A DNA stretch of 64,000 bases from Cydia pomonella (GCF_033807575.1 NC_084703.1:8680001-8744000); one strand, 5' to 3'. Positions 33,641 through 46,455 are shown, counted from the stretch's first letter. Made by a program: numbers and translations. Notes: generated by a model not told the origin, from the sequence alone.

Positions 33641-36600
33641 TTTAAAATAATACTTATTTCAGAGTAACACAGAGCACATACACAAGCATAATAAGTCAGC
33701 TATAACAACGTAAGTACAATACTCGCATTCCATATTATTTAAAAATGGTCTTTTAAAATGATCTGTTATACAACATACTTGTTTTATTAAAACTACTTAT
33801 ACATATTATGTCACTTAGAATCAACTCAATTGTTATATCACACATATAAAAAAAAATTGTAATTACTTAAGATTGAATTCCATTAATTTATTTCAATAAG
33901 TAATTAAAACTAAATTATAATGAAACATATACATTTTTGTTGATTGGCGTATTAGCAAAATGTTATTACTATTTAATCTTGTCACGACATACTTACATAA
34001 TAATACATGTGCATTTTGTCCTACGAACCTAAAATTATAAATGGACTTTGGGCGGTTACCTTATCTTTGTTAAAAAATAACTCTAGGCATACATTGCCCT
34101 TACTTTTGTACTTTATACACCACCACGTGTGCAATGTTAAAGATTTTACAGCACTTGAAACTGTCCTCGAAATTTTACGGGTTTCAATACGCGCTAGAGA
34201 ACGCTGTTTACCACAGCTGAACATTTTAAGAGAAACATAATGTCCTTTGCCTCAAATTTCCGGAAAACTGCTCAAAATGCTTGGCAACACAGAGTTTTAT
34301 TGAATGTATTTTCCAAGATTTTTGTTGTACGTACAGTGAGGTGTGATATTGCATGGATAAATTATTCATTGATAAAGTCGCCATGCACTTTTACGGCTGA
34401 TGGTACATGGTCTTTAGCCACTTTAAATAAGCCGCTTATTTTATAGTTTTATTAACCATTCCACTATACAAGAACGACAAGTTTTTGAAGTCGTTTACTT
34501 AAGAAGTAATTTAAATAGATCCTCATCTTATTTATTTTCAATCCTTCCTTAATTTTGCCAAATAAAAGTACACTGAAATATTTAAACTAGAAACGTTTTC
34601 AGGAATACTTTTAGAACTGCTCCCAAGTCAAGTATGATGTATAATGAAGGCGTTATATGGAATAATCCTTAGAAAGGGTTGTTTATGTTTATATAAATCT
34701 TGCAGTCCAGTCGATGCTTCGCCGTGCTCGCCGCGGTTTAGCGGGACTTAATTTCATAATACAGGGCTTGACTTAATATGGCCTTAGCTCATACAGCTTT
34801 TATTTTAGAGAGAAACCCTGTGGAAGACCTTTTTAATTATGCAGTACACACAGATTGAGGAGGGACTCGACCCTTACAATAGCGCTGTATAAGGAAAAAC
34901 GCGCATAAGAAGGTAAGATGTTGTATATGAAACATACGAGTATAACAGATTAAATTTTCTATACAAACATCATATATTTGCTTGCATTTTTCATGTTCTG
35001 TAAGTGGCTCATTATTTATCTGTGAAGCGGGTAGAAAGTAATATATTTCGACTGCAGATAATTTTACTTTCGGAGTACATTTTCTTACGATTTGTTATGA
35101 AACTAATAAAATTCCATGAAATATGGATTTGTAGCATAATTTCTGTTTGATTCATTTTAAAATCCATATTTTTTGAGGGGTGTAATTATTGGCAAAATTA
35201 ATGATTTCTATTTTGATATGGTTTCAAAAATAACGATCCGTTTACCTCAATTATTCAGTGAACTTAACATCAAGAAATACTAAAAGTTTATGCTTAGTCA
35301 TATTCTGCAAATAAAAATGTAAAGAAATATGCTTATTTCCCTAGTTCGTATGTTACATTCTGTCGAACAGGGAACGGTGTATTGTCTAAAAGATCTGGAT
35401 AAGCGCCACTTGCACCAATCACTAACCCGGGGTTAACCGGTTAAACCTGGAGTTACCATGGTTACCAGTACAATTTGACACTGGGTTAACCACACTTTTC
35501 CAAATCACCAACAAAATGTCTAACAGTTTCTCTTTCCGCGTGAGACCACTGTGGTTGAGTCCTTTAAGCGAATTTTCATATCGGTAACATTGGTACATTT
35601 TATTTCACTAGTATTAAAGGCAAAAATTATCTATAGGTACTTAGTTAATAATGGTGTTAATTTTACAGATGATTCGGATCTAACTCAGCATCAACTAACA
35701 AGTCTTTAGGGTGAATATTCCATTCCATTTACTTTACCAGAATCATCACTGAAAGTTTCTATCAAATTAACTAGTAATACATTAGCTGGGCGAGAGCGAA
35801 CTAACAGCGTGTCAGCAGCAGCACTAACAGCAATACAAACTGTCGAGACGGATAAACCCTAATACGAGTAGTTATCTGACCTTTGCCTTCATATTATTTA
35901 CGTGGTTCCTAATCAAAAGTTCGTCAGAATACACTCACTTAGAATAAATTTCTACCGTACTAACGCCTTCAATTTTAGTGTTCTAATATTAAATAACAAA
36001 TAAATAACATAAAAAACATTGCTAATTTTTGAAATATTTACAATTGTATTTATAGGAGCGACAAGTATGGACGCACCTCTAAATCAATACTTAGAATAAT
36101 TTAAAAAATCAGCGGCGCTATTTTATGTCAAGTCTCACATTAATAATACACACGGACACATCGTACCACAACAAAAAATCTATTTTTTTTTTAGAAAAGT
36201 TTACATTTTGTATGGAGGGTCAAAATTTTCAAAGTACGGCACCTAAAATGTATAAAATATTGATAGATTTAAAACATAAAGCGGGTGCCCCGCAGATAAA
36301 TATAACTTCGACGAAATACGGACCACCCTAAGGATATGACCTAAGAATAAGGTCATTTTAATTTTTTTTGATGGAATGAGAAAGTAATAACTATCAATAG
36401 AGGGCATGCAACAACGCGAATATAACACTGTGTTTTATAGTCATTACATTATTTATGCCATCCCGACCCCTTCCATCTAAAAATGTGTCTACTGTATATT
36501 TTTTTTTACAAAAAACACAGATTCAAACCGGATTATGCTCTTTCGCAGTCGGGTGATCTAAAAAAGAAACTACTCGTAAGCTGTAAAAGAAGGATGATGC

Positions 36601-36685
36601 ATACTCGTATTTGTGTTAGTACATTGTTATTTTTTTATTATATAGAAACAGTCCATTACAGCAACTCTGTATTTTCACACGGATA
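33641..36685. other. 3 kb AT-rich sequence, no gene supported
   Basis: The overlapping frames at 34007-34446 and 36125-36689 do not look coding. Positions 35410-35500, with repeated GGTTAACC and GGTTAAACC-type blocks, look like one half of a MITE whose other half is missing. Positions 34986-35040 share an old repeat with 27504. Confidence 0.4.
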
Positions 36686-36889
36686 TTAGGGCACCGCAAT
36701 CGCAAGCCTTTCATTGATCAGAGTAGGAAGGGAAATGCGGCTTCTAGCTATACATCCATCTCTACCGGAAACACAAATTTCCTTGCAACCTCCTGACACG
36801 GATGGCTTCGGGGAGAAATTGTTTTCAGACAAGAAGAAAATCCTTACTAGAACGGTTGATGTGTTGGGATGGCAGTTGGTAAACTTTGT
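36686..36889 (-). other. Stop-free 67-codon minus frame, probable repeat-derived peptide
   Basis: The minus-strand frame from 36889 to TAA at 36688-36686 reads, among others, SVSGGCKEICVSGRDGC and SRISLPTLINERLAIAVP. It has no ATG and no good acceptor. I have a weak memory of near-identical peptides predicted repeatedly in moth and butterfly genomes, which would make it part of a dispersed element and not a host exon. Confidence 0.3.
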
Positions 36890-37149
36890 TTAATGAAATT
36901 TCTGACAGTTAGTGTCGCAGCTCACTTGAATTTGGACACATTCAAGGCGCGCAAGTTTCCTACGTGGTCATTGTTTACCTAAACGATTTTAGGCAGCTTG
37001 TACTGAAATGGGGTCAGATTTAACAGGGAGACTGTTAGCTCTGACAAGATACGAGTATACGTCTTTTGTACCTAGATATTTTCGTTGTTTTATATTTTGT
37101 AGATTTAAGGCAAACTGGCAGACGGTAACGCAGATCATCGAAGACTGAC

Positions 37150-37400
37150 GACAGCCGGCAGCCGACTCGCGAGGGAGCACTCCGGCGCATACCGGGGGAT
37201 GCCGCGGCATGTCGGTGCCTACCGCCGCGTTATCCTCTATGAAAAAGGATTAGTAACTAGTGTGCGCGAGTTCTCCCCGGTTGTCAGCTTAGTAGCGCAA
37301 CTAAGCCTTCCCCTTCCGAGGCCCCGTTGGAGACTCCGGCGCAAACCGGGGGATGCCGTGGCATGCCAGCGACTACTGCCGCCGTATCCTCTAACGTGCT
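37150..37400 (+). repeat. GC-rich block with an internal ~60-bp duplication
   Basis: The segment starting CTCCGGCGCATACCGGGGGA (about 37180) is repeated from about 37334 as CTCCGGCGCAAACCGGGGGA. Both copies continue through ATGCCG(C/T)GGCATG, then (C/T)ACCGCCG-like and TATCCTCT blocks. The spacing is about 154 bp. GC content is far above the surroundings. It could be the untranslated or gag-like part of a retrotransposon; I could not identify a protein. Open frames on both strands here (36989-37210, 37199-37459) depend on this duplication. Confidence 0.5.
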
Positions 37401-37998
37401 CCTCGATCCCGCGGAGAGAAATCTTCCGTAATGCTCCGAGGTTGGTGACAAAGCATTAAAATGTATACCTTATTGTAATAGAAATAGGAAAAAATATACG
37501 TTGATAAATTGAATGGCGTTACTTCACGGTATGGGTACCTACGGTAAGTATGTATCAAATACATGAACTTAAAAGTATGGCCAACAATAAGTGAATTGTA
37601 CAAGTTATCTAGGTACACCAGTAAGGCACGAAACATATTTACCCTCCTTCTCGCTTCCACATTATTCCAAACTGAACTTGAAAAACAATTCAATCTTTAT
37701 TTTATTTAAAGATCTTCCGTAATTTCAATTATAGAGGCCTTTTGAGGTTAAGGGACCGGGACTAGATCTTTAGTTACAATTACTGGGGGTTCCCATTTAT
37801 CCAGGTCCTAATTAACCAAGTTTCACTGTATTTATGATCTGCCTGAATCCGATTGACAGAAGCTATCAGTTGATTTTCCGCAGTTATCTCGCTGAGGGAG
37901 ACTAGGATTTTTTGAGAACCTAATCCCAAGAATCGGTTAATTAGAATTGACGACAGTAGACGCCGTCTGACTTACCAAAATAGAGGGCTTTTTTGATA
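37401..37998. other. Unannotated stretch
   Basis: No gene or repeat beyond the flanking ones is supported. Confidence 0.35.
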
Positions 37999-38064
37999 TA
38001 GTCCGGTTTCCTCACGATGTTTTCCTTCAGAGAAAAGCAACTGGCAAACATCAAATGATATTTC
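37999..38064 (-). mobile_element. Fragment of tRNA-derived SINE body
   Basis: On the minus strand this reads CATTTGATGTTTGCCAGTTG then GAAAACATCGTGAGGAAACC, which I recognise as the middle of the SINE family represented at 50970-51227. That copy has itself lost this part, so the link rests on memory of the family consensus. Confidence 0.45.
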
Positions 38065-38795
38065 ATACAATACTTATAAAATAAGTCATACCTAATAGGT
38101 AGATAGCATTCGTATTAAATCACCACCCATTTTTCTGCACTGTCAATATTAGTTAGGTTACGTAACAAGGAAAAATAGTATCTTATATCGTTCCGGACGT
38201 TATGACATCGTCCTTCAAGACAAAAAATGTGTCCCAGAAATCGTACTGATATTTCGATAAATTGAGAACGAACTGTGGAATTCAATTTGCCATAATGGTC
38301 CGCTGTAGGAAATTTGGAATCTCAGATCTGCTTTTCTTACTGATAGAGCCTCCTAACGCCCACCATATAAAGTAAATGGATTAATCAAAGTATTTCGGTC
38401 GCATAATTTCTTTGGACGTTTTTTTGGAGGCATCTGTATAGTTTTATGGCATTTTCGATCGGTAAAATTGTCTGATATTCGCTTTGTCAAACTAGTATTG
38501 CTCGAGGTTCAGTAAACTTTTACTTAAGGACTGTTTTAGAGGGCACACGAACTTGCATACGATTTTAGTTACATTGCGGACTATTCAGGTTACACCCAAT
38601 TCGACCGACCGATCAAATACCGCAATTTAATGAAACTCGCATGCGAGTTCTAATACTATGAGAAAATAGAGATGAGCCCTAATACTATGAGAAAATAAGT
38701 TAAAAAAAAACATCTTTGGTGCAAGCTTTTATCGCTGACTGTACTATTCTTTCCACAGGTAACTAATACTCATCAAGACAAAAACCCCAAATTCA
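38065..38795. other. Spacer
   Basis: A 14-bp phrase 'actatgagaaaata' occurs twice near 38660-38697. 'gctgactgtacta' near 38733 is another end remnant of the mariner-type MITE. No gene. Confidence 0.35.
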
Positions 38796-39772
38796 ATATA
38801 TCGCCGTGTGCCTGCTATACGGCCACAATTCAAAAATTTTAATTTTCTGGATTATTGCAGATTCGTATTCAAAATTGTTCAATTTACGACCTTATTTCGA
38901 GAGCCATAGCAGAAAAGGTCTTAAAGAGCCTTTTTCTCACAAGTGGCCTTATGAATTTGACCATAAATTGACAGAAGATTCCCTGCAATACAGCCACTTG
39001 CCTGCTCCCGCGGCGTTCGCACGTGAACCTGACGGCCCTTTTGAGTTGTGGCTATATAGCACACGTTATAACTGAAGCTTTTGAGTTGCGTCCTAGAAAA
39101 TAATAATTAGTTTAGTGATAATTACGATGAATCACTATAAATATAAAAGAAACAAACGGCAATTGGTTGTGTCACAGCAGTAAGTATTACACTTATTATT
39201 GCAAAATTACCAGCTCGCCACCAAAACTACCACAACGCAACAAAATGATTAAGCAAATCTCAACTTTGTTTTATTACAAGTGCGGTTCAATATGGCTCAT
39301 CAGTGAGGGTCGTGAGCCTAATTCATATTTTTACCCGTCTGAAGAAAGATAAGCATTGAGCATGTTTTCGAAGAGTGTGTATGTTTTTAACTAACATTTT
39401 ATTGTATATAATATTATGTGTGTCTAATTCTATAGCACGCTTTACTGCCAATAATATGCAACGGATTTTATTGTGTGAGGTAAATTACTAACTGTGTTCG
39501 GGATGGTTGTATTCGGGATGGTGTCATAATATTGGAATTTTGTTAAATATTATAATAACTGCTTTTATTTTGGGGACTTTGGCGCCAAAAATTAAATCAC
39601 GTGGAAAGTCGTTACTTTGATATGTTTACATTTACTATTTACTTATTTGATAATGGTAAATACATTTTCGTGGTAATGACTGTGTTTAGTGTTTTTTTCG
39701 GTGTGTGTCCTAGCTATTCAATTATTTCAATTAAAATGCTTTTATGAAGAATGATAGAAACTAGATATAGCT

Positions 39773-40006
39773 ATGTTTTATATGCTTGCTAGTTTTAGAT
39801 CTAAAATTCCGAGGACTACGAGTAGATCTGCTAACACACGTAATGCCACCTCGGACAGTCTCTCTCGTGTGACACCTTTGTCAAAAGCGAAGGATTCACC
39901 AGAAAACAGAAGTTTTTCCTGTCTTGATTATGACCTAATGAAAGACATGTTCAAAGGACGCTGCTCGGGCCCTACAAGATTCACCACCAACTATAAGCGA
40001 TTTTAA
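39773..40006 (+). CDS. Hypothetical 77-residue open frame inside the TIR-bounded element
   Basis: The frame runs from ATG at 39773 to TAA at 40004-40006. The peptide is Ser/Arg/Lys-rich in its first half (RSKIPRTTSRSANTR and VTPLSKAKDSPENRSF), then has LDYDLMKDMFKGRCSGPTRF. It has no hydrophobic segment and no motif I recognise. Base composition is less AT-rich than the flanks and codon use is not simple, which separates it from most other short frames here. A remnant of a transposon ORF1 or DNA-binding N-terminus is one possibility. An expressed gene is not shown. Confidence 0.25.
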   Translation: MFYMLASFRSKIPRTTSRSANTRNATSDSLSRVTPLSKAKDSPENRSFSCLDYDLMKDMFKGRCSGPTRFTTNYKRF

Positions 40007-40057
40007 TTATTCCGAAAGTCACTCGCAATATACACAACGCATTGATGAACTATTACA

Positions 40058-40440
40058 GACTGATTATTACATACGTTGCTTCTACTAAAGTAACAAAGAA
40101 AAAATATTTTGTATAACAACGCTTTTTTTATTAGTGCTAAGTTGTGACACATTGTGACATTCGTTATTTCTTGAACTGATTACCTATGATTAAGTTTAGT
40201 GTCCAGTAGTTACGTGTTATTCATGTGTATTGTGTATTGGCCTTTTAAAGGAAAATATACAGCAATTTACTACCTTTGTATTTTGTAAGTCTACTTAAAG
40301 AAGACTGATTATTACATACGTTGATTCTACTAAAGTAACGAAAACAAAATATTTTGTATAACAACGCTTTTTTTATTAGTGATAAGTTGAAATACATTGT
40401 GATATTCGTTATTTCTTGAACTGATTACTTATAAGAAGTT
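40058..40440. repeat. Tandem duplication with 255-bp spacing
   Basis: The ~135-bp block starting GACTGATTATTACATACGTT at 40058 recurs at 40313 with scattered changes, including the shared 'tataacaacgctttttttat' run and TTATTTCTTGAACTGATTAC. The first copy directly follows the open frame ending at 40006. Confidence 0.8.
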
Positions 40441-41392
40441 ATCTACTTGTAAGAATTAACTTACTGAATACATTAAGTATAATAAATAAATTGCCTGCAA
40501 TGTTCTTAAAGATGTTGATTTCACAAATTAGCAAGGAACAGTATTGTGTTTTGATTTCTTATTTTATAATATAATAGGTATTCTAAATACTTTTTATTAT
40601 TTTGAATGTTTTAAAAAAGAAGTTACAAAGTTTTATTTGTTCACATTTTATAAAGAACCTTTTAAACAATTAATATTATTTGGTAATGCCATGGTATAAT
40701 GTTGCTGATTATACTCGTAAGCTAGTTACACATATTATCGCGTACAGTGATCTTGTTCCTATCAAAGTTGATAAAATAAAGGGATTTTAACTATTTTGGT
40801 GTTTTTATTTATATTTGCATGGTAACCTTTATCCAATAATTTTGTGTTTAAATTTGGCCGCATCCCAAAATCTTTAAAAAACGTTTCTGCAATACGGCCA
40901 CAACTCTAAATACCTGTCTTTCGGGCCTTGTGTCTTAAAAAATATACATTTTCTTTTAAAAGTGGCGTGGTCATAAGGAGGGTTATATCATTCCGAGTAA
41001 AAAAAGCTAAAATTTTAAATTCATAGACCTAAAACTAAAGGAGTAAGATCCTATTAAACACCCTGAACTATACTCTCACAACTTTGAGACGCGATTTCTC
41101 GAAAAAACGGTTTTTTGAGATGTGGCAGTGTAGCAGGCACACGGCGATATATGGCCACCTCCTGTCTTCATCATCAGAGTTACATATTATGTATGCAAAT
41201 TTTCAGCTTCATAGGAAGTCGGAAAGTAGGTCAAATTTAACTTGCAAGATTGATTGTACCTCTAACATTGAAATGAAATAAACAGTTTTTTTTAGTTACA
41301 TACGAACATGTCAAGTTAAAGGCTTGTAATATTCTTCAACAGTGTAGGTACTTACAATACGTGGTAATATAAGCTGTCAAAAGTCTTTAAAT

Positions 41393-42206
41393 GGCTAGTA
41401 ATACACTCACTAGGCAATAAAAACGAGTCGCATAAGATGGAAATTTCTAAATTCGGTAAGTACGGTCAAGAAATTTAATTTCAGTACCATTACGTACCTT
41501 GTCACAGTGACAATAGTATGGGGCCCTAGCAACTTTCATATTGCTTGTAATTGTGGCACGGTACGAAATGGTACCGAAATTTAGTTATATGACTGTACCT
41601 ACGTACATTGGTATTGGGTTGGGTATAGTACTCAGTCACACGTGTTTAAAAGTCAAAAGTGTTTGATGGCTAGTAATACACTCATGAGGCAATAAAAACG
41701 AGTCGCATAAGATGGCTAAATCTAGTAAGTACGGTCAAGAAATTTAATTTCAATACCATTACGTACCTTGTCACAGTGACAATAGTATGGGGTCCCTAGC
41801 AACTTTCATATTGCTTGTCACTGTGGCAAGGTATAAAATGGTACTGAAATTAAATTATTTCACTGTACGTACATTGGTATTGGGTTAGGTATAGTACTCA
41901 GTCACACGTGTTTAAAAGTCTTAGGTATTTAATGGCTAGTAATACACTCATGAGGCAATAAAAACGAGTCGCATAAGATGGAAATTTCTAAATTCGGTAA
42001 GTACGGTCAAGAAATTTAATTTCAGTACCATTACTTACCTTGTCACAGGGACAATAGTATGGGGTCCCTAGCAACTTTCATATTGCTTGTCACTGTGGCA
42101 AGGTACGAAATGGTACTGAAATTCAATTATTTGACTATACATACATTGGTATTAGGTTAAGTATAGTACTCAGTCACATGTGTTTAAAGTCGAAAGTGTT
42201 TAAATG
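41393..42206. repeat. Three tandem ~270-bp units, each with an internal palindrome
   Basis: Units start with GGCTAGTAATACACTC at 41393, 41668 and 41934, and the next unit begins at 42206 before diverging. The periods are 275, 266 and 272 bp. Inside each unit, AATTTCAGTACCATTACGTACC...CACAGTGACAA is mirrored about 40 bases later by TTGTCACTGTGGCAAGGTA...AATGGTACTGAAATT. Each unit therefore carries a ~105-bp fold-back sequence. Confidence 0.85.
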
Positions 42207-43754
42207 GCTAGTAATTTTTTATTTATTTAAAAAATTGTTTCAGGCAACAAGGCCCATATTACAAATACCTTACAGACTAACATACATATACATTTTATAA
42301 AATTACAACTAAACACTATTTAGGCGACAAAACGGCGTGGCTCCGTTGAATCGGCTGCTCTTGTGTCGGATTAGGCAGTTTGCCCCGGAACCTCCGAAAC
42401 ACGACACCCTTCGGCCAGAAGTAATATGTACTGCTATTACGTTAGCAATAGTGCAAGTAGTCCTACGTAGTATTGTAGCACGCAAATGAATTGGCAAACA
42501 GCGCTGCCGCGTCTGTGGCGGTTTAGTTTATTCCGATGCAACAAAAGGACCCATTGTCGACCGATATAATGGTCACTTGGACAAATTGGTGGGCCGGTGT
42601 GGAATTCAATTTGCCCGAGGTTGCCCAAATTGCGCGCTCTACTGACCCTGCCCAGTTTGATTTGGGATAGAGCTACTTGTTCAATTGTAATGTTTTATTG
42701 CTTTTTGATTTTTATTCCCGGTGCGGTGTAGGTGTATAATATTTTCTTCCAATAACAGGCTTATAGTCTCTCTGGGCCAACTCTACATCGCCTTTGAACC
42801 GACAAAGTGTGGTGGTACCACTATTAACTTTATTTTAATTTAAACTTTAATTAATTATATAATAAATTAATACGAATTTGATGCAGCTAAAGCCAACTCC
42901 AGCATTTAAAATAATTATTTTCAAATCATTATTTAGGGGTAAATAGGTATTAACGAGTACCAGCGTGGTAAATCGATTCGTGCGTTCAATTATAATGGTG
43001 TTACCTACTAAATATCAATTGATTTCATTCGAGTACCGATTTTAGCTAGTCGACCTTTAGTGGACGTCACCTTTATCTAATATGACCTCATAGGTGTCAC
43101 TGTTCTCGCTAGCAAAACCTTTATCTGTCAAACACTGCGGCACGAGGTTTTTTCTTAAGACGATAGTGGAGGCCCGTTTTCCATATAAAGGTAGTCCCCA
43201 TTTTCCTCCCTAATATTTCTACACAATCTATTGTATATTATTTAGTTACGAGTATGTCCATTCCTTTGTAATATTTTAGATTGTTTGATTTATTGTGTTA
43301 GTCTTGCAGTAATTCTAAAATCTAAAATATTCAAACAAAGGGGCATAGCTGTAATTAAAATACATGAAAGCGCGTAAAAATATTGTCTATAATGTTAATA
43401 TCCAAAAAGGACACTGTTGTAAATTATTTAATGTTTGTGGTGAATGGTAACACAAACACACACATTACGCACGAAAAGGACAATGACAGTTATACTCGGC
43501 AACATGCACGCACGTTTACGCTGCAGTAATCTCGACAATTTAGCAATTTATGAATAGAGAGGTATCATCTTACATCTTAGTAGGGCATTAATATTACATG
43601 TATCGTTGAAGATTAAGGCATCCATTAAAATAACGTTGATGGACGTAATAAGTGTAGGTAATGACATACAATTTCAATTTACATACTTTAAAAAGGAGAT
43701 TTTTTTTTCATTAAAATAAATAAGTTTTAATGGGGATGATTATATCAAAAATTG
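41786..43754 (+). repeat. 1,969-bp tandem segmental duplication, copy 1
   Basis: It starts inside the second ~270-bp unit at TATGGGGTCCCTAGC and ends at the 'tatatcaaaaa' before 43755. It contains array unit 3, a minus-strand retroelement-like 3' end (a T-rich tail near 42215-42235 followed by AGGCAACAAGGCCCATA), a moderately GC-rich block at 42309-42650 with two overlapping minus frames (62 and 63 codons), and AT-rich sequence. No gene in it is recognised. Confidence 0.9.
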
Positions 43755-45721
43755 TATGGGGTCCCTAGCAACTTTCATATTGCTTGTCACTGTGGCAAGG
43801 TATAAAATGGTACTGAAATTAAATTATTTCACTGTACGTACATTGGTATTGGGTTAGGTATAGTACTCAGTCACACGTGTTTAAAAGTCTTAGGTATTTA
43901 ATGGCTAGTAATACACTCATGAGGCAATAAAAACGAGTCGCATAAGATGGAAATTTCTAAATTCGGTAAGTACGGTCAAGAAATTTAATTTCAGTACCAT
44001 TACTTACCTTGTCACAGGGACAATAGTATGGGGTCCCTAGCAACTTTCATATTGCTTGTCACTGTGGCAAGGTACGAAATGGTACTGAAATTCAATTATT
44101 TGACTATACATACATTGGTATTAGGTTAAGTATAGTACTCAGTCACATGTGTTTAAAGTCGAAAGTGTTTAAATGGCTAGTAATTTTTTATTTATTTAAA
44201 AAATTGTTTCAGGCAACAAGGCCCATATTACAAATACCTTACAGACTAACATACATATACATTTTATAAAATTACAACTAAACACTATTTAGGCGACAAA
44301 ACGGCGTGGCTCCGTTGAATCGGCTGCTCTTGTGTCGGATTAGGCAGTTTGCCCCGGAACCTCCGAAACACGACACCCTTCGGCCAGAAGTAATATGTAC
44401 TGCTATTACGTTAGCAATAGTGCAAGTAGTCCTACGTAGTATTGTAGCACGCAAATGAATTGGCAAACAGCGCTGCCGCGTCTGTGGCGGTTTAGTTTAT
44501 TCCGATGCAACAAAAGGACCCATTGTCGACCGATATAATGGTCACTTGGACAAATTGGTGGGCCGGTGTGGAATTCAATTTGCCCGAGGTTGCCCAAATT
44601 GCGCGCTCTACTGACCCTGCCCAGTTTGATTTGGGATAGAGCTACTTGTTCAATTGTAATGTTTTATTGCTTTTTGATTTTTATTCCCGGTGCGGTGTAG
44701 GTGTATAATATTTTCTTCCAATAACAGGCTTATAGTCTCTCTGGGCCAACTCTACATCGCCTTTGAACCGACAAAGTGTGGTGGTACCACTATTAACTTT
44801 ATTTTAATTTAAACTTTAATTAATTATATAATAAATTAATACGAATTTGATGCAGCTAAAGCCAACTCCAGCATTTAAAATAATTATTTTCAAATCATTA
44901 TTTAGGGGTAAATAGGTATTAACGAGTACCAGCGTGGTAAATCGATTCGTGCGTTCAATTATAATGGTGTTACCTACTAAATATCAATTGATTTCATTCG
45001 AGTACCGATTTTAGCTAGTCGACCTTTAGTGGACGTCACCTTTATCTAATATGACCTCATAGGTGTCACTGTTCTCGCTAGCAAAACCTTTATCTGTCAA
45101 ACACTGCGGCACGAGGTTTTTTCTTAAGACGATAGTGGAGGCCCGTTTTCCATATAAAGGTAGTCCCCATTTTCCTCCCTAATATTTCTACACAATCTAT
45201 TGTATATTATTTAGTTACGAGTATGTCCATTCCTTTGTAATATTTTAGATTGTTTGATTTATTGTGTTAGTCTTGCAGTAATTCTAAAATCTAAAATATT
45301 CAAACAAAGGGGCATAGCTGTAATTAAAATACATGAAAGCGCGTAAAAATATTGTCTATAATGCTAATATCCAAAAAGGACACTGTTGTAAATTATTTAA
45401 TGTTTGTGGTGAATGGTAACACAAACACACACATTACGCACGAAAAGGACAATGACAGTTATACTCGGCAACATGCACGCACGTTTACGCTGCAGTAATC
45501 TCGACAATTTAGCAATTTATGAATAGAGAGGTATCATCTTACATCTTAGTAGGGCATTAATATTACATGTATCGTTGAAGATTAAGGCATCCATTAAAAT
45601 AACGTTGATGGACGTAATAAGTGTAGGTAATGACATACAATTTCAATTTACATACTTTAAAAAGGAGATTTTTTTTTCATTAAAATAAATAAGTTTTAAA
45701 TGGGGATGATTATATCAAAAA
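43755..45721 (+). repeat. 1,969-bp tandem segmental duplication, copy 2
   Basis: It is in direct orientation and abuts copy 1. Reading the two copies side by side I noticed only two differences: T at 43395 against C at 45364, and one extra A in the run near 45700. The two 62/63-codon minus frames recur at 44278-44466 and 44406-44597 unchanged. Such identity means a very recent duplication or an assembly artefact of two haplotypes. Confidence 0.9.
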
Positions 45722-46455
45722 ACTTGAATAAATTGCCTAAATTTGAATCCAGCATCCTTAACATGCTACACAATGTAAGGAATTTGCGTCAAGAGAACAT
45801 ACATGCATATATTACATGTTATTAAACTGGAACAGCATCAAATAAGTTCGAGATGCTAAAATTCCCAGCATTACGAGTATATTGAGTTACACTCCAAATC
45901 AGAAATTCGCTTAAGAGTCCTTATTCCTACAGACGAGCGTATTTTGTAAAATGCTTCCTTTTTCATTCAAGATTACGACGTAACTATAAGTATTTATTCA
46001 AAAACTGGTAACGTACTTAAATAATCGTTTCCTAAACTAGCGGCTCCAACAGTTCAAATTTTCATTTTCTCTTTTAAACCTCTTTTTTAATGAGTTTTTT
46101 TGGGAGTCTTTTCCAAATTTTGCAGTGAGATGTGGCGTTTCGGTTCTCAATTTTGCTGTAAACAAGAATCATTTGGTACATGAATGACTACAATTTGATT
46201 CAACATATCTCGTACGAGGGGCTGGAATGATTAACAATCGAAGATTCATTTGAAAAATCTGACAAAATACCTTCCGAGTTTTCTTCATTTTTTTGGCGAA
46301 AACAGGGTTTTATTATATTTTTTTTCCGCAAATTGTACGCATATTTTGCTTTAAAAATAATATTATAGCAAACTGTAACTTTATGTTAACCTATAAAAAA
46401 AAAATCATAACTATGGGACCTACATTGCCGTAAATTTATATTTTTTTAAAACACG
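45722..46455. other. AT-rich stretch upstream of the promoter candidate
   Basis: No gene or repeat supported. Confidence 0.35.

Larger units (their letters stand above)
38796..41152. mobile_element. 2.36 kb element bounded by ~32-40 bp inverted repeats
   Basis: The left end from 38796 reads ATATATCGCCGTGTGCCTGC, then TATACGGCCACA. The right end, read inwards from 41152 on the minus strand, starts with the same 20 bases and continues TACACTGCCACA; both then run into A-rich sequence. About 29 of 32 positions agree. Related GCCACA-containing blocks also recur inside (38990-39060 and 40885-40990). A 78-codon open frame (39773-40006) and a 255-bp-spaced duplication (40058, 40313) lie inside. No transposase is recognised and no target duplication is obvious. 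Confidence 0.5.

Noticed and set aside
42309..42628. Two overlapping minus frames (and their copies at 44278-44597)
   Set aside because: They overlap in different frames, show no motif, and are identical in the second copy only because the whole segment is a recent duplication.
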